Shown here in pieces: positions 49,491 through 57,651 of a DNA stretch of 64,000 nt (within the stretch, counting starts at the first letter, position 1; each line of letters opens with the position of its first letter). A program made the translations under genes and the position numbers. The DNA lies in the NCBI RefSeq assembly GCF_001632805.1, contig NZ_CP007220.1, positions 496,001-560,000 of the forward strand. Reading direction: 5' to 3'. The DNA comes from Mycobacteroides chelonae CCUG 47445 (lineage in GTDB: Bacteria; Actinomycetota; Actinomycetes; Mycobacteriales; Mycobacteriaceae). Under the pieces are notes generated by a model that was not told the origin of the DNA, made no database searches, and saw nothing but the letters and a program-made list of their open reading frames with translations.

Positions 49491-50747
49491 ATGCCCGAAG
49501 TGTTGTTCCCGTTGGATTCGAGCAAGAAGTTCACCGAACAACAGATCGTCGGGCATAACCGTTGGCACCCCGACATTCCGCCGGCCGCCGTCGTCAAACC
49601 CGGTACTTCATTTCGGGTGCACTGCCGCGAATGGTTCGACGGTGCGATCCACAATGACGACTCCGCCGACGACATCCGTGACGCACCACTGACCACCGTG
49701 CACGCACTGTCGGGGCCGTTCTCGGTGGAGGGTGCGCAGCCGGGGGACCTGCTGATCGTCGACATTCTCGATGTGGGCCCGATTCCTCAGGAAGACTCCG
49801 GGCCACTGGCCGGGCAGGGCTGGGGTTACACCGGCATCTTCCCGACGACCAACGGTGGTGGATTCCTCACCGAGCAGTTTCCCGATGCGTACAAGGCGAT
49901 TTGGGACTTCTCGGGTCAAACCGCAACCTCACGCCACATCCCCGGCGTCAGCTTCACCGGGATTGTGCATCCCGGGCTGATGGGGACGGCGCCGTCGGCG
50001 GAATTGCTGACGCGCTGGAACGCCCGTGAGGGTGCGCTGATCGCCACTGACCCCTATCGTGTTCCCGCACTGGCTCTTCCGCCAGAACCCAGGGATGCGG
50101 TACTTGGTGGGCTTACCGGCGACACCTTTGACAGGGCGGCGGAGGAGGCGGCCAGGACCGCGCCACCCCGGGAGAACGGCGGCAATCAGGACATCAAGAA
50201 TCTGACCAAGGGCAGCCGGGTGTTCTACCCGGTGTTCGTGCCTGGCGGCAAGCTGTCGGTGGGTGACCTGCATTTCTCGCAGGGAGACGGCGAGATCACG
50301 TTCTGCGGAGCCATTGAGATGGGTGGCTTCATCGATCTGCATGTCGACGTGCTCAAGGGCGGGATGGACACCTACGGGGTGTCGGAGAACGCGATCTTCA
50401 TGCCGGGTAACACCGATCCGCAGTACTCGCAATGGCTGGCCTTCTCGGGGACCTCGGTCACTCTCGACGACGAACAGCGCTATCTGGATTCACATTTGGC
50501 GTATCAGCGGGCCTGCCTGCATGCCATCGATTACCTGACAAAGTTCGGCTACAGCCCGGAGCAGGCCTATCTCCTACTGGGTGCAGCGCCCATCGAGGGG
50601 CGACTGTCCGGTGTCGTCGATATCCCGAATTCCTGTGCCACTGTTTATATCCCGACGGCGATCTTCGATTTTCCGGTGACGCCGTCCGCATCGGGTCCGG
50701 TGCAGATCGATCCCGGGCCCGGCGCGCCGCGTTCGGTGGTGAGCTGA
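49491..50747 (+). CDS. fmdA: Formamidase (acetamidase/formamidase family)
   Basis: FmdA hydrolyses formamide or short amides to ammonia. The 418-residue product starts MPEVLFPLDSSKKFTEQQ and has GVVDIPNSCATVYIPTAIFDF, CGAIEMGGFIDLHVDV and the family's GPFSVEGAQPGDLLIVDI. ATG 49491 follows GGAAGGATTGCC. The gene sits behind fmdB and hsaB, so it may be read from the hsa promoter or from its own. Formamidase rather than acetamidase by length and N-terminus. Confidence 0.93.
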   Translation: MPEVLFPLDSSKKFTEQQIVGHNRWHPDIPPAAVVKPGTSFRVHCREWFDGAIHNDDSADDIRDAPLTTVHALSGPFSVEGAQPGDLLIVDILDVGPIPQEDSGPLAGQGWGYTGIFPTTNGGGFLTEQFPDAYKAIWDFSGQTATSRHIPGVSFTGIVHPGLMGTAPSAELLTRWNAREGALIATDPYRVPALALPPEPRDAVLGGLTGDTFDRAAEEAARTAPPRENGGNQDIKNLTKGSRVFYPVFVPGGKLSVGDLHFSQGDGEITFCGAIEMGGFIDLHVDVLKGGMDTYGVSENAIFMPGNTDPQYSQWLAFSGTSVTLDDEQRYLDSHLAYQRACLHAIDYLTKFGYSPEQAYLLLGAAPIEGRLSGVVDIPNSCATVYIPTAIFDFPVTPSASGPVQIDPGPGAPRSVVS

Positions 50748-50754
50748 GGGCGGC

Positions 50755-51867
50755 CTATCGCGGTTCCTGCTGGGTGGCGCAGTGGATGCCGCCACCGCCC
50801 GCGGCGATACCGTCGATGTCGAGCTGGACCACCCTGCGTCCGGGAAAGACGGCTTCCAGGGTGGATTTGGCTGCCGTGTCGGCGTCCGGGTCTCCGAACT
50901 CGGGAGCGATGACGCCGCCATTGCACACATAGAAGTTGATGTAACCCGCTGCGAAGTCCTCTGATTCGAAGTCATCGCGCCCCTGCTCGGGTGCCTCGAG
51001 TACTTCCACGCGCAGTGGACGCCCGGCCGCATCCGTTGTTTTTTCGAGGATGTCGAGATGCCGGCGCGTCACGTCGTAGTCGAACGAGTCGGGGTCGTTA
51101 TCCAACCCTGCGACGACGATGCCCGGTCCTGCGAATCGCGCGTAGAAATCGGTGTGACCATCAGTGATGTCCATGCCCGCGATGCCCGGTAGCCAAACGA
51201 TTTTCTGAAGACCAAGTAGGCGCCGCAGCTCTGCCTCGACATCCTGTTTGGAGCGTCCCCGGTTGCGGTTGTTGTTGAGGACGCAACTCTCGGTGATGAT
51301 CGCGGTGCCCTCCCCATCAACCTCGATACCGCCTCCTTCGAGCACGAGATCGGTGTGAAGGACCCGCACTCCAGCGCGCTTGGCGACCTCGGCGGCGACC
51401 TTGGCGTCGGAGTCGTGCTTCTGCTTGTTGCCCCAGCCGTTGAAGTTGAAATCAACAGCTGCCTTGCCGGTTTCGTTGCGGACGAAGACCGGCCCGCTGT
51501 CACGAATCCATAGGTCATCCAGCGGTGCGGGAACCAATTCCACATTGGGTCCGGCCAATTGGCGCGCCAGTTCGATCTCCTGCGGTCGTACCAGCATCGA
51601 CACCGGTTCGAACTGTGAGATGGCCTGGGCGATCGCACCCAGATTCTGCTGGACCTTTCGGTTCAGCCGCCGGCCCCAGATCTCGTCACTGGCGCCGAAG
51701 GCCATCCAGGTTCGCAGGTGTGGTTCGCCCTCGTCGGGCATGCGCCAGGTCTCGCCGTCGCTCACCTCGCCATTATCGTGCGGCTCGTCGGTAGTGTCCG
51801 CGCAGGAAGTCAGCGCGAGGCCCGCTGCCACTGCCGTTCCGAGTTGGAGCAGGTGTCGTCGGCGCAT
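50755..51867 (-). CDS. Exported agmatine deiminase family lipoprotein
   Basis: A 370-residue agmatine deiminase (PAD family) with a Tat-like lipoprotein signal MRRRHLLQLGTAVAAGLALTSC, so it should act at the cell surface. Active-site motifs are DDLWIRDSGP, LEGGGIEVDG, DGHTD and the nucleophile Cys363 in GGGGIHCATQQ. Cytosolic relatives make N-carbamoylputrescine from agmatine. An exported form is unusual and suggests use of external agmatine or another guanidine. Downstream end of a likely three-gene minus-strand unit. Confidence 0.88.
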   Translation of the reverse strand: MRRRHLLQLGTAVAAGLALTSCADTTDEPHDNGEVSDGETWRMPDEGEPHLRTWMAFGASDEIWGRRLNRKVQQNLGAIAQAISQFEPVSMLVRPQEIELARQLAGPNVELVPAPLDDLWIRDSGPVFVRNETGKAAVDFNFNGWGNKQKHDSDAKVAAEVAKRAGVRVLHTDLVLEGGGIEVDGEGTAIITESCVLNNNRNRGRSKQDVEAELRRLLGLQKIVWLPGIAGMDITDGHTDFYARFAGPGIVVAGLDNDPDSFDYDVTRRHLDILEKTTDAAGRPLRVEVLEAPEQGRDDFESEDFAAGYINFYVCNGGVIAPEFGDPDADTAAKSTLEAVFPGRRVVQLDIDGIAAGGGGIHCATQQEPR

Positions 51868-51879
51868 ATCCAGATTGTG

Positions 51880-52263
51880 CTACCCCCGGCGGCTCAGCGC
51901 CGAAACCAGCCCCTCCGGGTCAGTGAGACTGAGTTGCAGGCCGCCGACCGGGCCGAAGGACATCGGTGCTTTCGGTTTGATCGGCGGCGCGTACTGAATG
52001 TCGACAATGCCCTCGCGTGAACCGTTGACGAGCCAACCGGTACCGCTGGCGTGCACGCCCCATGCCAACGGCTTCTCCGTGCGAACGACTGCCGAGCGGA
52101 TGCTCGTCAGCGGGATTGTGATGGCAAAGGCCCATCCGTGCTTGACGGTCAATACGCCGTCGGAGATTCGGATGATGGTGCGACGTGTTCCCAGCCCCAT
52201 CGCCGTGGCGATCGGTAGGTACCAACGGTCATAGCGCAGCGTGAAGTCCGCGGTTGTCGGCAT
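51880..52263 (-). CDS. Conserved hypothetical protein
   Basis: A 127-residue protein without signal. ATAMGLGTRRTIIRISDGVLTV, HGWAFAITIPLTSIRSA and GWLVNGSREGIVDIQY are alternating beta strands reminiscent of a PH-like barrel. No catalytic motif. It starts 67 bases after the 424-residue gene and ends 12 bases before the agmatine deiminase. I do not recognise the family. Confidence 0.7.
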   Translation of the reverse strand: MPTTADFTLRYDRWYLPIATAMGLGTRRTIIRISDGVLTVKHGWAFAITIPLTSIRSAVVRTEKPLAWGVHASGTGWLVNGSREGIVDIQYAPPIKPKAPMSFGPVGGLQLSLTDPEGLVSALSRRG

Positions 52264-52330
52264 GCGCCCAACGTACCCGAGTGGGCAAATGCATTTCCAT
52301 CGATATGCAGGGCGTTAAATGTTCTGGCAA

Positions 52331-53605
52331 TTAGTCGCCATACCAGCGCCCGGCGTGTTCGGCGTGTGTCGACAGGTAGGCGCCCGGGCCGAAGTGCGTG
52401 TCGTAGAAGCCCAGATCGATGTTCTGAGCCTGCAAATACATCAAGACATGGACGGTCGGAACGGTGCCGGGAATCTTTCCGAAGGTGTCGTAAATGTACG
52501 AGGCCTCCGTCGTAACGATCTCCTGGATTGCCTCGGCTGGTAACGCGGCCGCGCGCACCTTGCGTGAATCCGCCCAGGCGCCAGGGGTGTCGGGGTGGAA
52601 GGGGCCGCCGGGGCCGTACTTGCGCTCGATGTACTTCTGGACGCCCGCCGCGACCGTCGGTACATGTGGGGGACTGAGGGTTTCGAAGAATCCATCCAGA
52701 CCGGTGGCATTCGGAAATGGCCACCGATCGTCGTTGTCGGAACGGAACCCGATACCGGGTGCACGTGGGTCCCCGGAGCCGCCGAGCACCGAAAGCCGGT
52801 CGAGCCCGTCGAACATCCATCCACCCAGCCCGAGCGCTTGAAGGAGGAGCACCCCATTGTGAGTTGCGGTGGCCAGTTCGGCGCTGGCCTCGGTGAGCGT
52901 GTACTGCTCCACAAAAGACAACGGAATGGGGTCGTCGTAATTCCTTAAACTGCTGAACTTTTCGGTGCCGGGAATGCTCCGGTTGTTGACATCGTCGTAG
53001 ACCAGGTAGCCGTTCGCGGCGAAGAAAGACAGGTTCGCGATCAGGTGCTCTGCCAGATCGGCCACCGGGAAGGCCAGCAGGCTGCCCGGGTGATTCCCGA
53101 TCCAGGTGTTGTGGCCCTCCATGTACGGCTCCTCTCGCGGCAGTTCCAGACGTTTGTCCGAAATCCGCACATAGGAGTCCGCGGTGTGGGTGATCCAGTC
53201 CTCGATGGACGCGAACTCGCGAGGGGGTTCATCACGTGTCGGCAGCAGGTAGATCCCGGTGTCATCGGTGAAGAAGAGCTGGCTGGTGTGAAATCCGGCG
53301 GCGGAGGGAAAGGTGCGTCCAGTCGCACTGCCGGAATAGTTCGGGAACGCGGGGGCGTATCCGGGGTGATAAGTGATGCCATAGTGCCATCCGGTTACAC
53401 CCCCCACCACCGAAAGGATCAGCGCCCGTTCGACTTCCGATATCGGTCTGACTGGATGACTGCTGGTGTAGGCGAGCGGCCCGTCGGGAATGCGTCCGCC
53501 GAGAGGGAAGCGTCGGGACCGGCGCCCGGTGATCGCTGCCAGCAGCGGAAACGTAGTGACCTGTGCCAGGGCTTCGCGTTCGCGGTCGGATATTTGCAGC
53601 GTCAT
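52331..53605 (-). CDS. Conserved hypothetical protein, 424 residues
   Basis: A large cytosolic-looking protein that I do not recognise. It starts MTLQISDREREALAQVTTFP and includes RRSRRFPLGGRIPDGPLAYTS, GGVTGWHYGITYHPGYAPAF, DDVNNRSIPGTEKFSSLRNYD and DTHFGPGAYLSTHAEHAGRW. There is no signal peptide or membrane helix. The amino-terminal third has some look of a nitroreductase-like or flavin fold, but no motif settles it. Codon use is like the neighbours. First gene of the minus-strand group that includes agmatine deiminase. Confidence 0.8.
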   Translation of the reverse strand: MTLQISDREREALAQVTTFPLLAAITGRRSRRFPLGGRIPDGPLAYTSSHPVRPISEVERALILSVVGGVTGWHYGITYHPGYAPAFPNYSGSATGRTFPSAAGFHTSQLFFTDDTGIYLLPTRDEPPREFASIEDWITHTADSYVRISDKRLELPREEPYMEGHNTWIGNHPGSLLAFPVADLAEHLIANLSFFAANGYLVYDDVNNRSIPGTEKFSSLRNYDDPIPLSFVEQYTLTEASAELATATHNGVLLLQALGLGGWMFDGLDRLSVLGGSGDPRAPGIGFRSDNDDRWPFPNATGLDGFFETLSPPHVPTVAAGVQKYIERKYGPGGPFHPDTPGAWADSRKVRAAALPAEAIQEIVTTEASYIYDTFGKIPGTVPTVHVLMYLQAQNIDLGFYDTHFGPGAYLSTHAEHAGRWYGD

Positions 53606-53668
53606 GGATCAAGCCGACCATTGAGCGGTTGTGGGGTCAACCTTTTGGCTTGTCCCCTTTCAAAATAT

Positions 53669-53707
53669 GTCACGAAGGGGGGCTTGCGGCAAGGCCCCCA
53701 TCGTGAC
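53669..53707 (+). promoter_or_regulatory. Leader hairpin upstream of arr
   Basis: Bases 53669-53687 (GTCACGAAGGGGGGCTTGC) pair with 53689-53707, with two mismatches (A-A and G-G), giving a strong stem and a tight loop near GCGGC. It lies 43 bases before the arr start, inside a 23-codon ORF (ATG 53667 to TGA 53736-53738). That stop overlaps another ATG as TGATG. It could be an attenuator; function is inference. Confidence 0.6.
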
Positions 53708-53749
53708 GCACAATCCTGCGACCACGAATTTCGACTGATGGGAACGGGT

Positions 53750-54175
53750 ATGACGATGCCGAACTTTTTCGAGGCGCACGAGTCGGGCGCCTACTTCCAT
53801 GGCACCAAGGCCGACCTCGAGATAGGAGATCTGTTGACCCCCGGGCATCTGTCGAACTACGAAGAGGGCCGCGTCATGAACCACGTCTACGTGACGAGGA
53901 CACTGATCGGCGCGGGACTCGCCGCCATCATGGCCAAAGGCGAGGGCAGGGGTCATGTCTACATCGTGGAACCGGAGGGCACCCTGGAAGATGATCCGAA
54001 CGTGACGGACAAGAAGTTCCCCGGGAATCCGACCCACTCCTACCGCAGCCGGGAGCCCGTCCGCATCGTGGGTGAGGTCGAAGACTGGGTGGGGCCTCCG
54101 CCTGAATTCATGGAGAAGTTCCTTGCGGGGCTTGACGATCTCCAGCGCAAGGGAAACGCCGTCATCTACGACTAG
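53750..54175 (+). CDS. arr: Rifamycin ADP-ribosyltransferase
   Basis: Arr transfers ADP-ribose from NAD+ to the C23 hydroxyl of rifamycins and gives intrinsic rifampicin resistance in M. abscessus and M. smegmatis. The 141-residue protein keeps FHGTK (His17), NHVYVT (Tyr47) and EDDPNV (Asp81/82), matching the reported catalytic His, Tyr and Asp, and ends GNAVIYD. The segment TLIGAGLAAIMAKG differs from M. smegmatis. ATG 53750 has GGGA six bases upstream; the ORF is open far upstream but without similarity. It lies alone between the hypothetical gene and a DoxX gene. Confidence 0.95.
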   Translation: MTMPNFFEAHESGAYFHGTKADLEIGDLLTPGHLSNYEEGRVMNHVYVTRTLIGAGLAAIMAKGEGRGHVYIVEPEGTLEDDPNVTDKKFPGNPTHSYRSREPVRIVGEVEDWVGPPPEFMEKFLAGLDDLQRKGNAVIYD

Positions 54176-54193
54176 ACGTGCGCTGGCAGGCCG

Positions 54194-54568
54194 TTACGCG
54201 GTCCGGCGCACCTTCAGGGCCTCGGTGATCATCGGGATCTGCAACGGTAGCCGGGCGATGGCGCCGAGTTTGAGTGGCAGCGGCTTGTCCCACCACTGCC
54301 GCGCCATGTTGATGTTCGCGGGGAAGACGGCGATGAACAGGAGCGCCGCGAGCGTACCGCCGAGCCTGCGTGTCTTCGGGGCCAGCAGCAGCGCACCGGT
54401 TCCGAGCTCGGCAACACCCGAGGCGTACGTGTAGAACCGGGCTTCACCAGGCAGCTGGGCCGGGACGATGTCGTCGAAGGGTTTGGGCGCGACGAAATGT
54501 ACGACGCCGACGCCGAGGAGCACGGCGGCGAGCCGGTAGGCGGGCCAGGGGCTGGCTTTGGTCTGCAT
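54194..54568 (-). CDS. DoxX-like membrane protein
   Basis: A 124-residue protein with four predicted membrane helices (RLAAVLLGVGVVHFVAP, YTYASGVAELGTGALLL, LGGTLAALLFIAVFPAN and a C-terminal one). This matches the DoxX/DUF4267-like group of small quinone-associated membrane proteins. It is convergent with arr and ends 18 bases after it. Function unknown. It may be read with the fadE33-fadD3 operon upstream, but a 22-base gap and separate role make that open. Confidence 0.75.
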   Translation of the reverse strand: MQTKASPWPAYRLAAVLLGVGVVHFVAPKPFDDIVPAQLPGEARFYTYASGVAELGTGALLLAPKTRRLGGTLAALLFIAVFPANINMARQWWDKPLPLKLGAIARLPLQIPMITEALKVRRTA

Positions 54569-54590
54569 GCCCGGAGTCTAGGCCGGGAAC

Positions 54591-55544
54591 CTACAGTCCC
54601 GCGGCGCTCTGCAGGCTTGGGAGTAGCTGACGTGGTGTTCCCAGCAGCAGCGCGCTGCCGTGTGCGCGCTTGAAGTAGAGGTGGGCGTCGTGCTCCCAGG
54701 TGATGGCGATACCGCCGTGCAACTGGATCGAGTCCGCGGCAACTGCCGAGAGTGCCTCGCTGGCCTTGATTCTCGCTACGGTCGCGGCCTCGGCGGTGAG
54801 GTCTTGGATGGACTGGTACACGATGGCGCGTGCGGACTCAACCAGTACATACAGATCGGCCATCCGGTGTTTGAGGGCCTGGAAGCTGCCGATCGTACGG
54901 CCGAACTGCACCCTGGTCTTGGTGTATTCGACGGTGAGTTCCAGGGCGCGTGCCGCTGCGCCCACCTGCTCGGCGGCCAGCAGTAGCCCGGCCTTGTCGA
55001 TCAGTCCTGGGGCAGTGCCGATCGGTTCGTTTCCGCTGACCACGACTGCGGCGAGTCGGCGGGTGGGATCCATCGTGGACAACGCAGTAGCGGTGAGGTT
55101 CTCCGCTCGGTGTACTTCGTCGCCGTCCAGGGTGAGCACTACATCGGCGATAGCTCCGTTGAGGACGTATCCCGGGTCGAAGGCCACCGCACCGATCGAT
55201 TCACCGGCCGCCAGCGATTCCAGTAGTTCACCCTGGTAGCCGGCGTCGAGGAGGGCCAGCTCCGCCCACAGGGTGCCCATCAGCGGGCTGGGCACCAGCC
55301 CACGGCCGAGTTCTTCCACCACGACGGCCGCGTCCGCGAGCTCGCCTCCGGCACCGCCCAACTCCTCCGGAACCAGCAACGCTGCCGCTCCGACCTGCTC
55401 ACACAGGACGGTCCACAGGTTCTCGTCGAAGCCTCGCTCGGATTCCATCGCCTTGCGCACCGCTGCCGAGTCGGCTCGTTTGGTCACCAAAGAACGGACG
55501 GTGTCACGCAGCATCTGCCGTTCGTCGTTTGAGGAAGTACTCAC
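54591..55544 (-). CDS. fadE33: Acyl-CoA dehydrogenase FadE33
   Basis: A 317-residue acyl-CoA dehydrogenase subunit of the beta2 type, last gene of the KstR2-controlled unit. It carries VQFGRTIGSFQALKHRMADL and WEHDAHLYFKRAHG, but lacks the NEIQ segment found in FadE31. Such shortened subunits usually need a partner; in M. tuberculosis FadE31 is reported to pair with FadE32 or FadE33. GTG 55544 overlaps the fadE32 stop. Substrate likely a C/D-ring CoA intermediate of cholesterol. Confidence 0.9.
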   Translation of the reverse strand: MSTSSNDERQMLRDTVRSLVTKRADSAAVRKAMESERGFDENLWTVLCEQVGAAALLVPEELGGAGGELADAAVVVEELGRGLVPSPLMGTLWAELALLDAGYQGELLESLAAGESIGAVAFDPGYVLNGAIADVVLTLDGDEVHRAENLTATALSTMDPTRRLAAVVVSGNEPIGTAPGLIDKAGLLLAAEQVGAAARALELTVEYTKTRVQFGRTIGSFQALKHRMADLYVLVESARAIVYQSIQDLTAEAATVARIKASEALSAVAADSIQLHGGIAITWEHDAHLYFKRAHGSALLLGTPRQLLPSLQSAAGL

Positions 55545-56494
55545 AGTGCCTCCAGTACACGCGCACGGTGCCATTCCGGTGTGCCCCACGCCGCCGTCAG
55601 CGCCCGCACCTTGAGGATCCACAGCGAAAGGTCGTATTCGGCGGTGAAGCCGATGGCGCCATGAGTCTGTAGAGAAGAGCGCGCGGCAAGGTAGGCGGCC
55701 TTGCCGGCGGCGACCTTCGCGGCGCTCACATCGCGAGCGGCGGTGGGGGATTCGTCGGCGAGGGCCAGTGCGGCGCCGTACACCAAAGGGCGTGCCAGCT
55801 CCAGCGCGATGTGTACATCGGCCAGTTTGTGCTTGACGGCCTGGTAGGAGCCGATCGGCCGGCCGAACTGGGAACGCTGCTTGGCGTACTCCACGGCGCG
55901 GTCCAGCAGGGCCTGTCCGGCGCCGACCAGCTGTGCCGAAATAGCAAGCACACCAAAGTCGATGGCACGGCTGGTGTCCACGGAGACACCGCCGCCGGTC
56001 GGCGTCACGTCGAACAGCCGACGGGCGGCATCGATCGACTCATGCTGCGGGCCGGCTTGCCCCTCACGGAATCCGATGTCATCGGCGATGAGCACCAGAC
56101 CGGCGACGTCCGCATCGAGCGCGCGCGGAGCGATGGGTGGTGCGGCCACGGTGGCGATGAGTTCTCCGGCGGCAAGTTGTGCGGACCGTTCGTCCTCAAC
56201 CAACAAGACCGGTGCCACCACGAGCGATTCGACAACGGGTCCGGGTACCGCCCACTTGCCCAAGCTCTCAAGGGCGACAACCAGATCGATGGGGTGTGCC
56301 CCGATGCCGTCATACTTCTCGGATACCGCGAGGGCCGTGACGCCGAGGTCGGCCAGCGTTGACCACACGGCCAGCCCGGGTTCGTGATTGCCGGCGGCCC
56401 ACGCGCGCGCCGCGCCGGGAACGTCGGCCGCCGACAGGGCGGCATCGATGCTGGCGGCGAAATCCCGCTGCTGAGTGTCCAGATCGAACCTCAC
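55541..56494 (-). CDS. fadE32: Acyl-CoA dehydrogenase FadE32
   Basis: A 317-residue acyl-CoA dehydrogenase subunit, MRFDLDTQQRDFAASIDAAL, with RSQFGRPIGSYQAVKHKLADVH and EYDLSLWILKVRAL. No NEIQ-like motif, so probably partner to FadE31 in a heteromer. Start ATG 56494 overlaps the fadE31 stop (ATGA); stop overlaps the fadE33 start. The pattern and order match M. tuberculosis Rv3563. Confidence 0.9.
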   Translation of the reverse strand: MRFDLDTQQRDFAASIDAALSAADVPGAARAWAAGNHEPGLAVWSTLADLGVTALAVSEKYDGIGAHPIDLVVALESLGKWAVPGPVVESLVVAPVLLVEDERSAQLAAGELIATVAAPPIAPRALDADVAGLVLIADDIGFREGQAGPQHESIDAARRLFDVTPTGGGVSVDTSRAIDFGVLAISAQLVGAGQALLDRAVEYAKQRSQFGRPIGSYQAVKHKLADVHIALELARPLVYGAALALADESPTAARDVSAAKVAAGKAAYLAARSSLQTHGAIGFTAEYDLSLWILKVRALTAAWGTPEWHRARVLEAL

Positions 56495-57651
56495 TTGGCA
56501 CCTCCCGTGCGAGCGCTTGCGCTGCTTTCCCTGGGGAGGCCCAAGATGCGCTCGGCGATGATGTTGCGCTGAATCTCATTGGTACCCGCGTAGATCGGGC
56601 CGCCGAGGGAGAACAGATACCCGTCGGTCCACGGCCCGGTCAGTTCGCCATCTGCGCCGCGTAGATCGAAGGCCGCCTCGTGCAGGGCGACATCCAATTC
56701 GGACCAGAACACCTTGGTGATCGAGGACTCGGCACCCAGCTCGCCGCCACCCGTCAGCCGGGTGACGGTGCCGAAGGTGTGCAGCCGGTAGGCCTGTGCC
56801 GCTATCCAGGCATCCGCTACGCGTTCGGAAGCGAACCCGTTGTCCGGAACCGATTTCCACAAGTCCACCAGCCGATCGGCGGTGGCCAGGAAACGGCCGG
56901 GGCTGCGCAGTGACATGCCGCGCTCATTGCTTGAGGTGCTCATGGCCACGCGCCAGCCGTCGTGCACCCCGCCGATGACGTCCTCGTCAGGAACGAATAC
57001 GTCGTCCAGGAAAATCTCGGCGAAGCCGGGGTCGCCGTCGAGCTGCGGGATGGGGCGCACCGTGACGCCCTCGGCCTTGAGGTCGAACATGAAGTAGGTC
57101 AATCCCTGATGGCGCTGGGCCGCCGGGTCGGATCGGAACAGCCCGAATGCCCAGTCCGCGAAGGGTGCTCGCGAGCTCCAGATCTTCTGACCGGACAGGC
57201 GCCAGCCCCCGTCGACCTTGCGGGCTGGGGAGCGCAGCGAGGCCAGGTCACTACCGGATTCCGGCTCCGACCATGCCTGCGCCCATATCTCCTCACCATT
57301 GGCCATTTTGGGCAGGATGCGATCCAGTTGATCCTTGGTGCCATGCGCGAACAACGTCGGGCCCAGCAGGAACATGCCGTTCTGGCTGATGCGCGCCGGG
57401 GCTCCCGCCTTGAAGTACTCCTCCTCGAAGATCACCCACTGCAGCAGGGTGACGTCACGACCGCCGTACTCCCTGGGCCAGGACACCGCGGAGAATCCCG
57501 CATCGTAGAGGGTGCGCTCCCATTGTCGGTGCGCCACCGCACCTTCCGGGGAGTCGTAGGAGGGCAGTGGCGGGTTCGGGACGTTGGCGGCGAGGAACTC
57601 ACGCACCTCCGCCCGGAATGCCTCGGTCTCGTCGTCAAGCAATAGGTCCAT
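56491..57651 (-). CDS. fadE31: Acyl-CoA dehydrogenase FadE31
   Basis: A full-length 386-residue subunit, MDLLLDDETEAFRAEVREFL, with WSEPESGSDLASL, GQKIWSSRAPFADW and IYAGTNEIQRNIIAERILGLPRE. It is the FAD/CoA-binding alpha-type partner of FadE32 and FadE33 in late cholesterol degradation. ATG 57651 overlaps the fadD3 stop by one base. Matches Rv3562. Confidence 0.92.
   Translation of the reverse strand: MDLLLDDETEAFRAEVREFLAANVPNPPLPSYDSPEGAVAHRQWERTLYDAGFSAVSWPREYGGRDVTLLQWVIFEEEYFKAGAPARISQNGMFLLGPTLFAHGTKDQLDRILPKMANGEEIWAQAWSEPESGSDLASLRSPARKVDGGWRLSGQKIWSSRAPFADWAFGLFRSDPAAQRHQGLTYFMFDLKAEGVTVRPIPQLDGDPGFAEIFLDDVFVPDEDVIGGVHDGWRVAMSTSSNERGMSLRSPGRFLATADRLVDLWKSVPDNGFASERVADAWIAAQAYRLHTFGTVTRLTGGGELGAESSITKVFWSELDVALHEAAFDLRGADGELTGPWTDGYLFSLGGPIYAGTNEIQRNIIAERILGLPRESSASARTGGAK

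Noticed and set aside
53606..53666. WhiB7-type promoter before arr
   Set aside because: The stretch is AT-richer than its surroundings, but I could not align a convincing AT element, -35 and -10 set.
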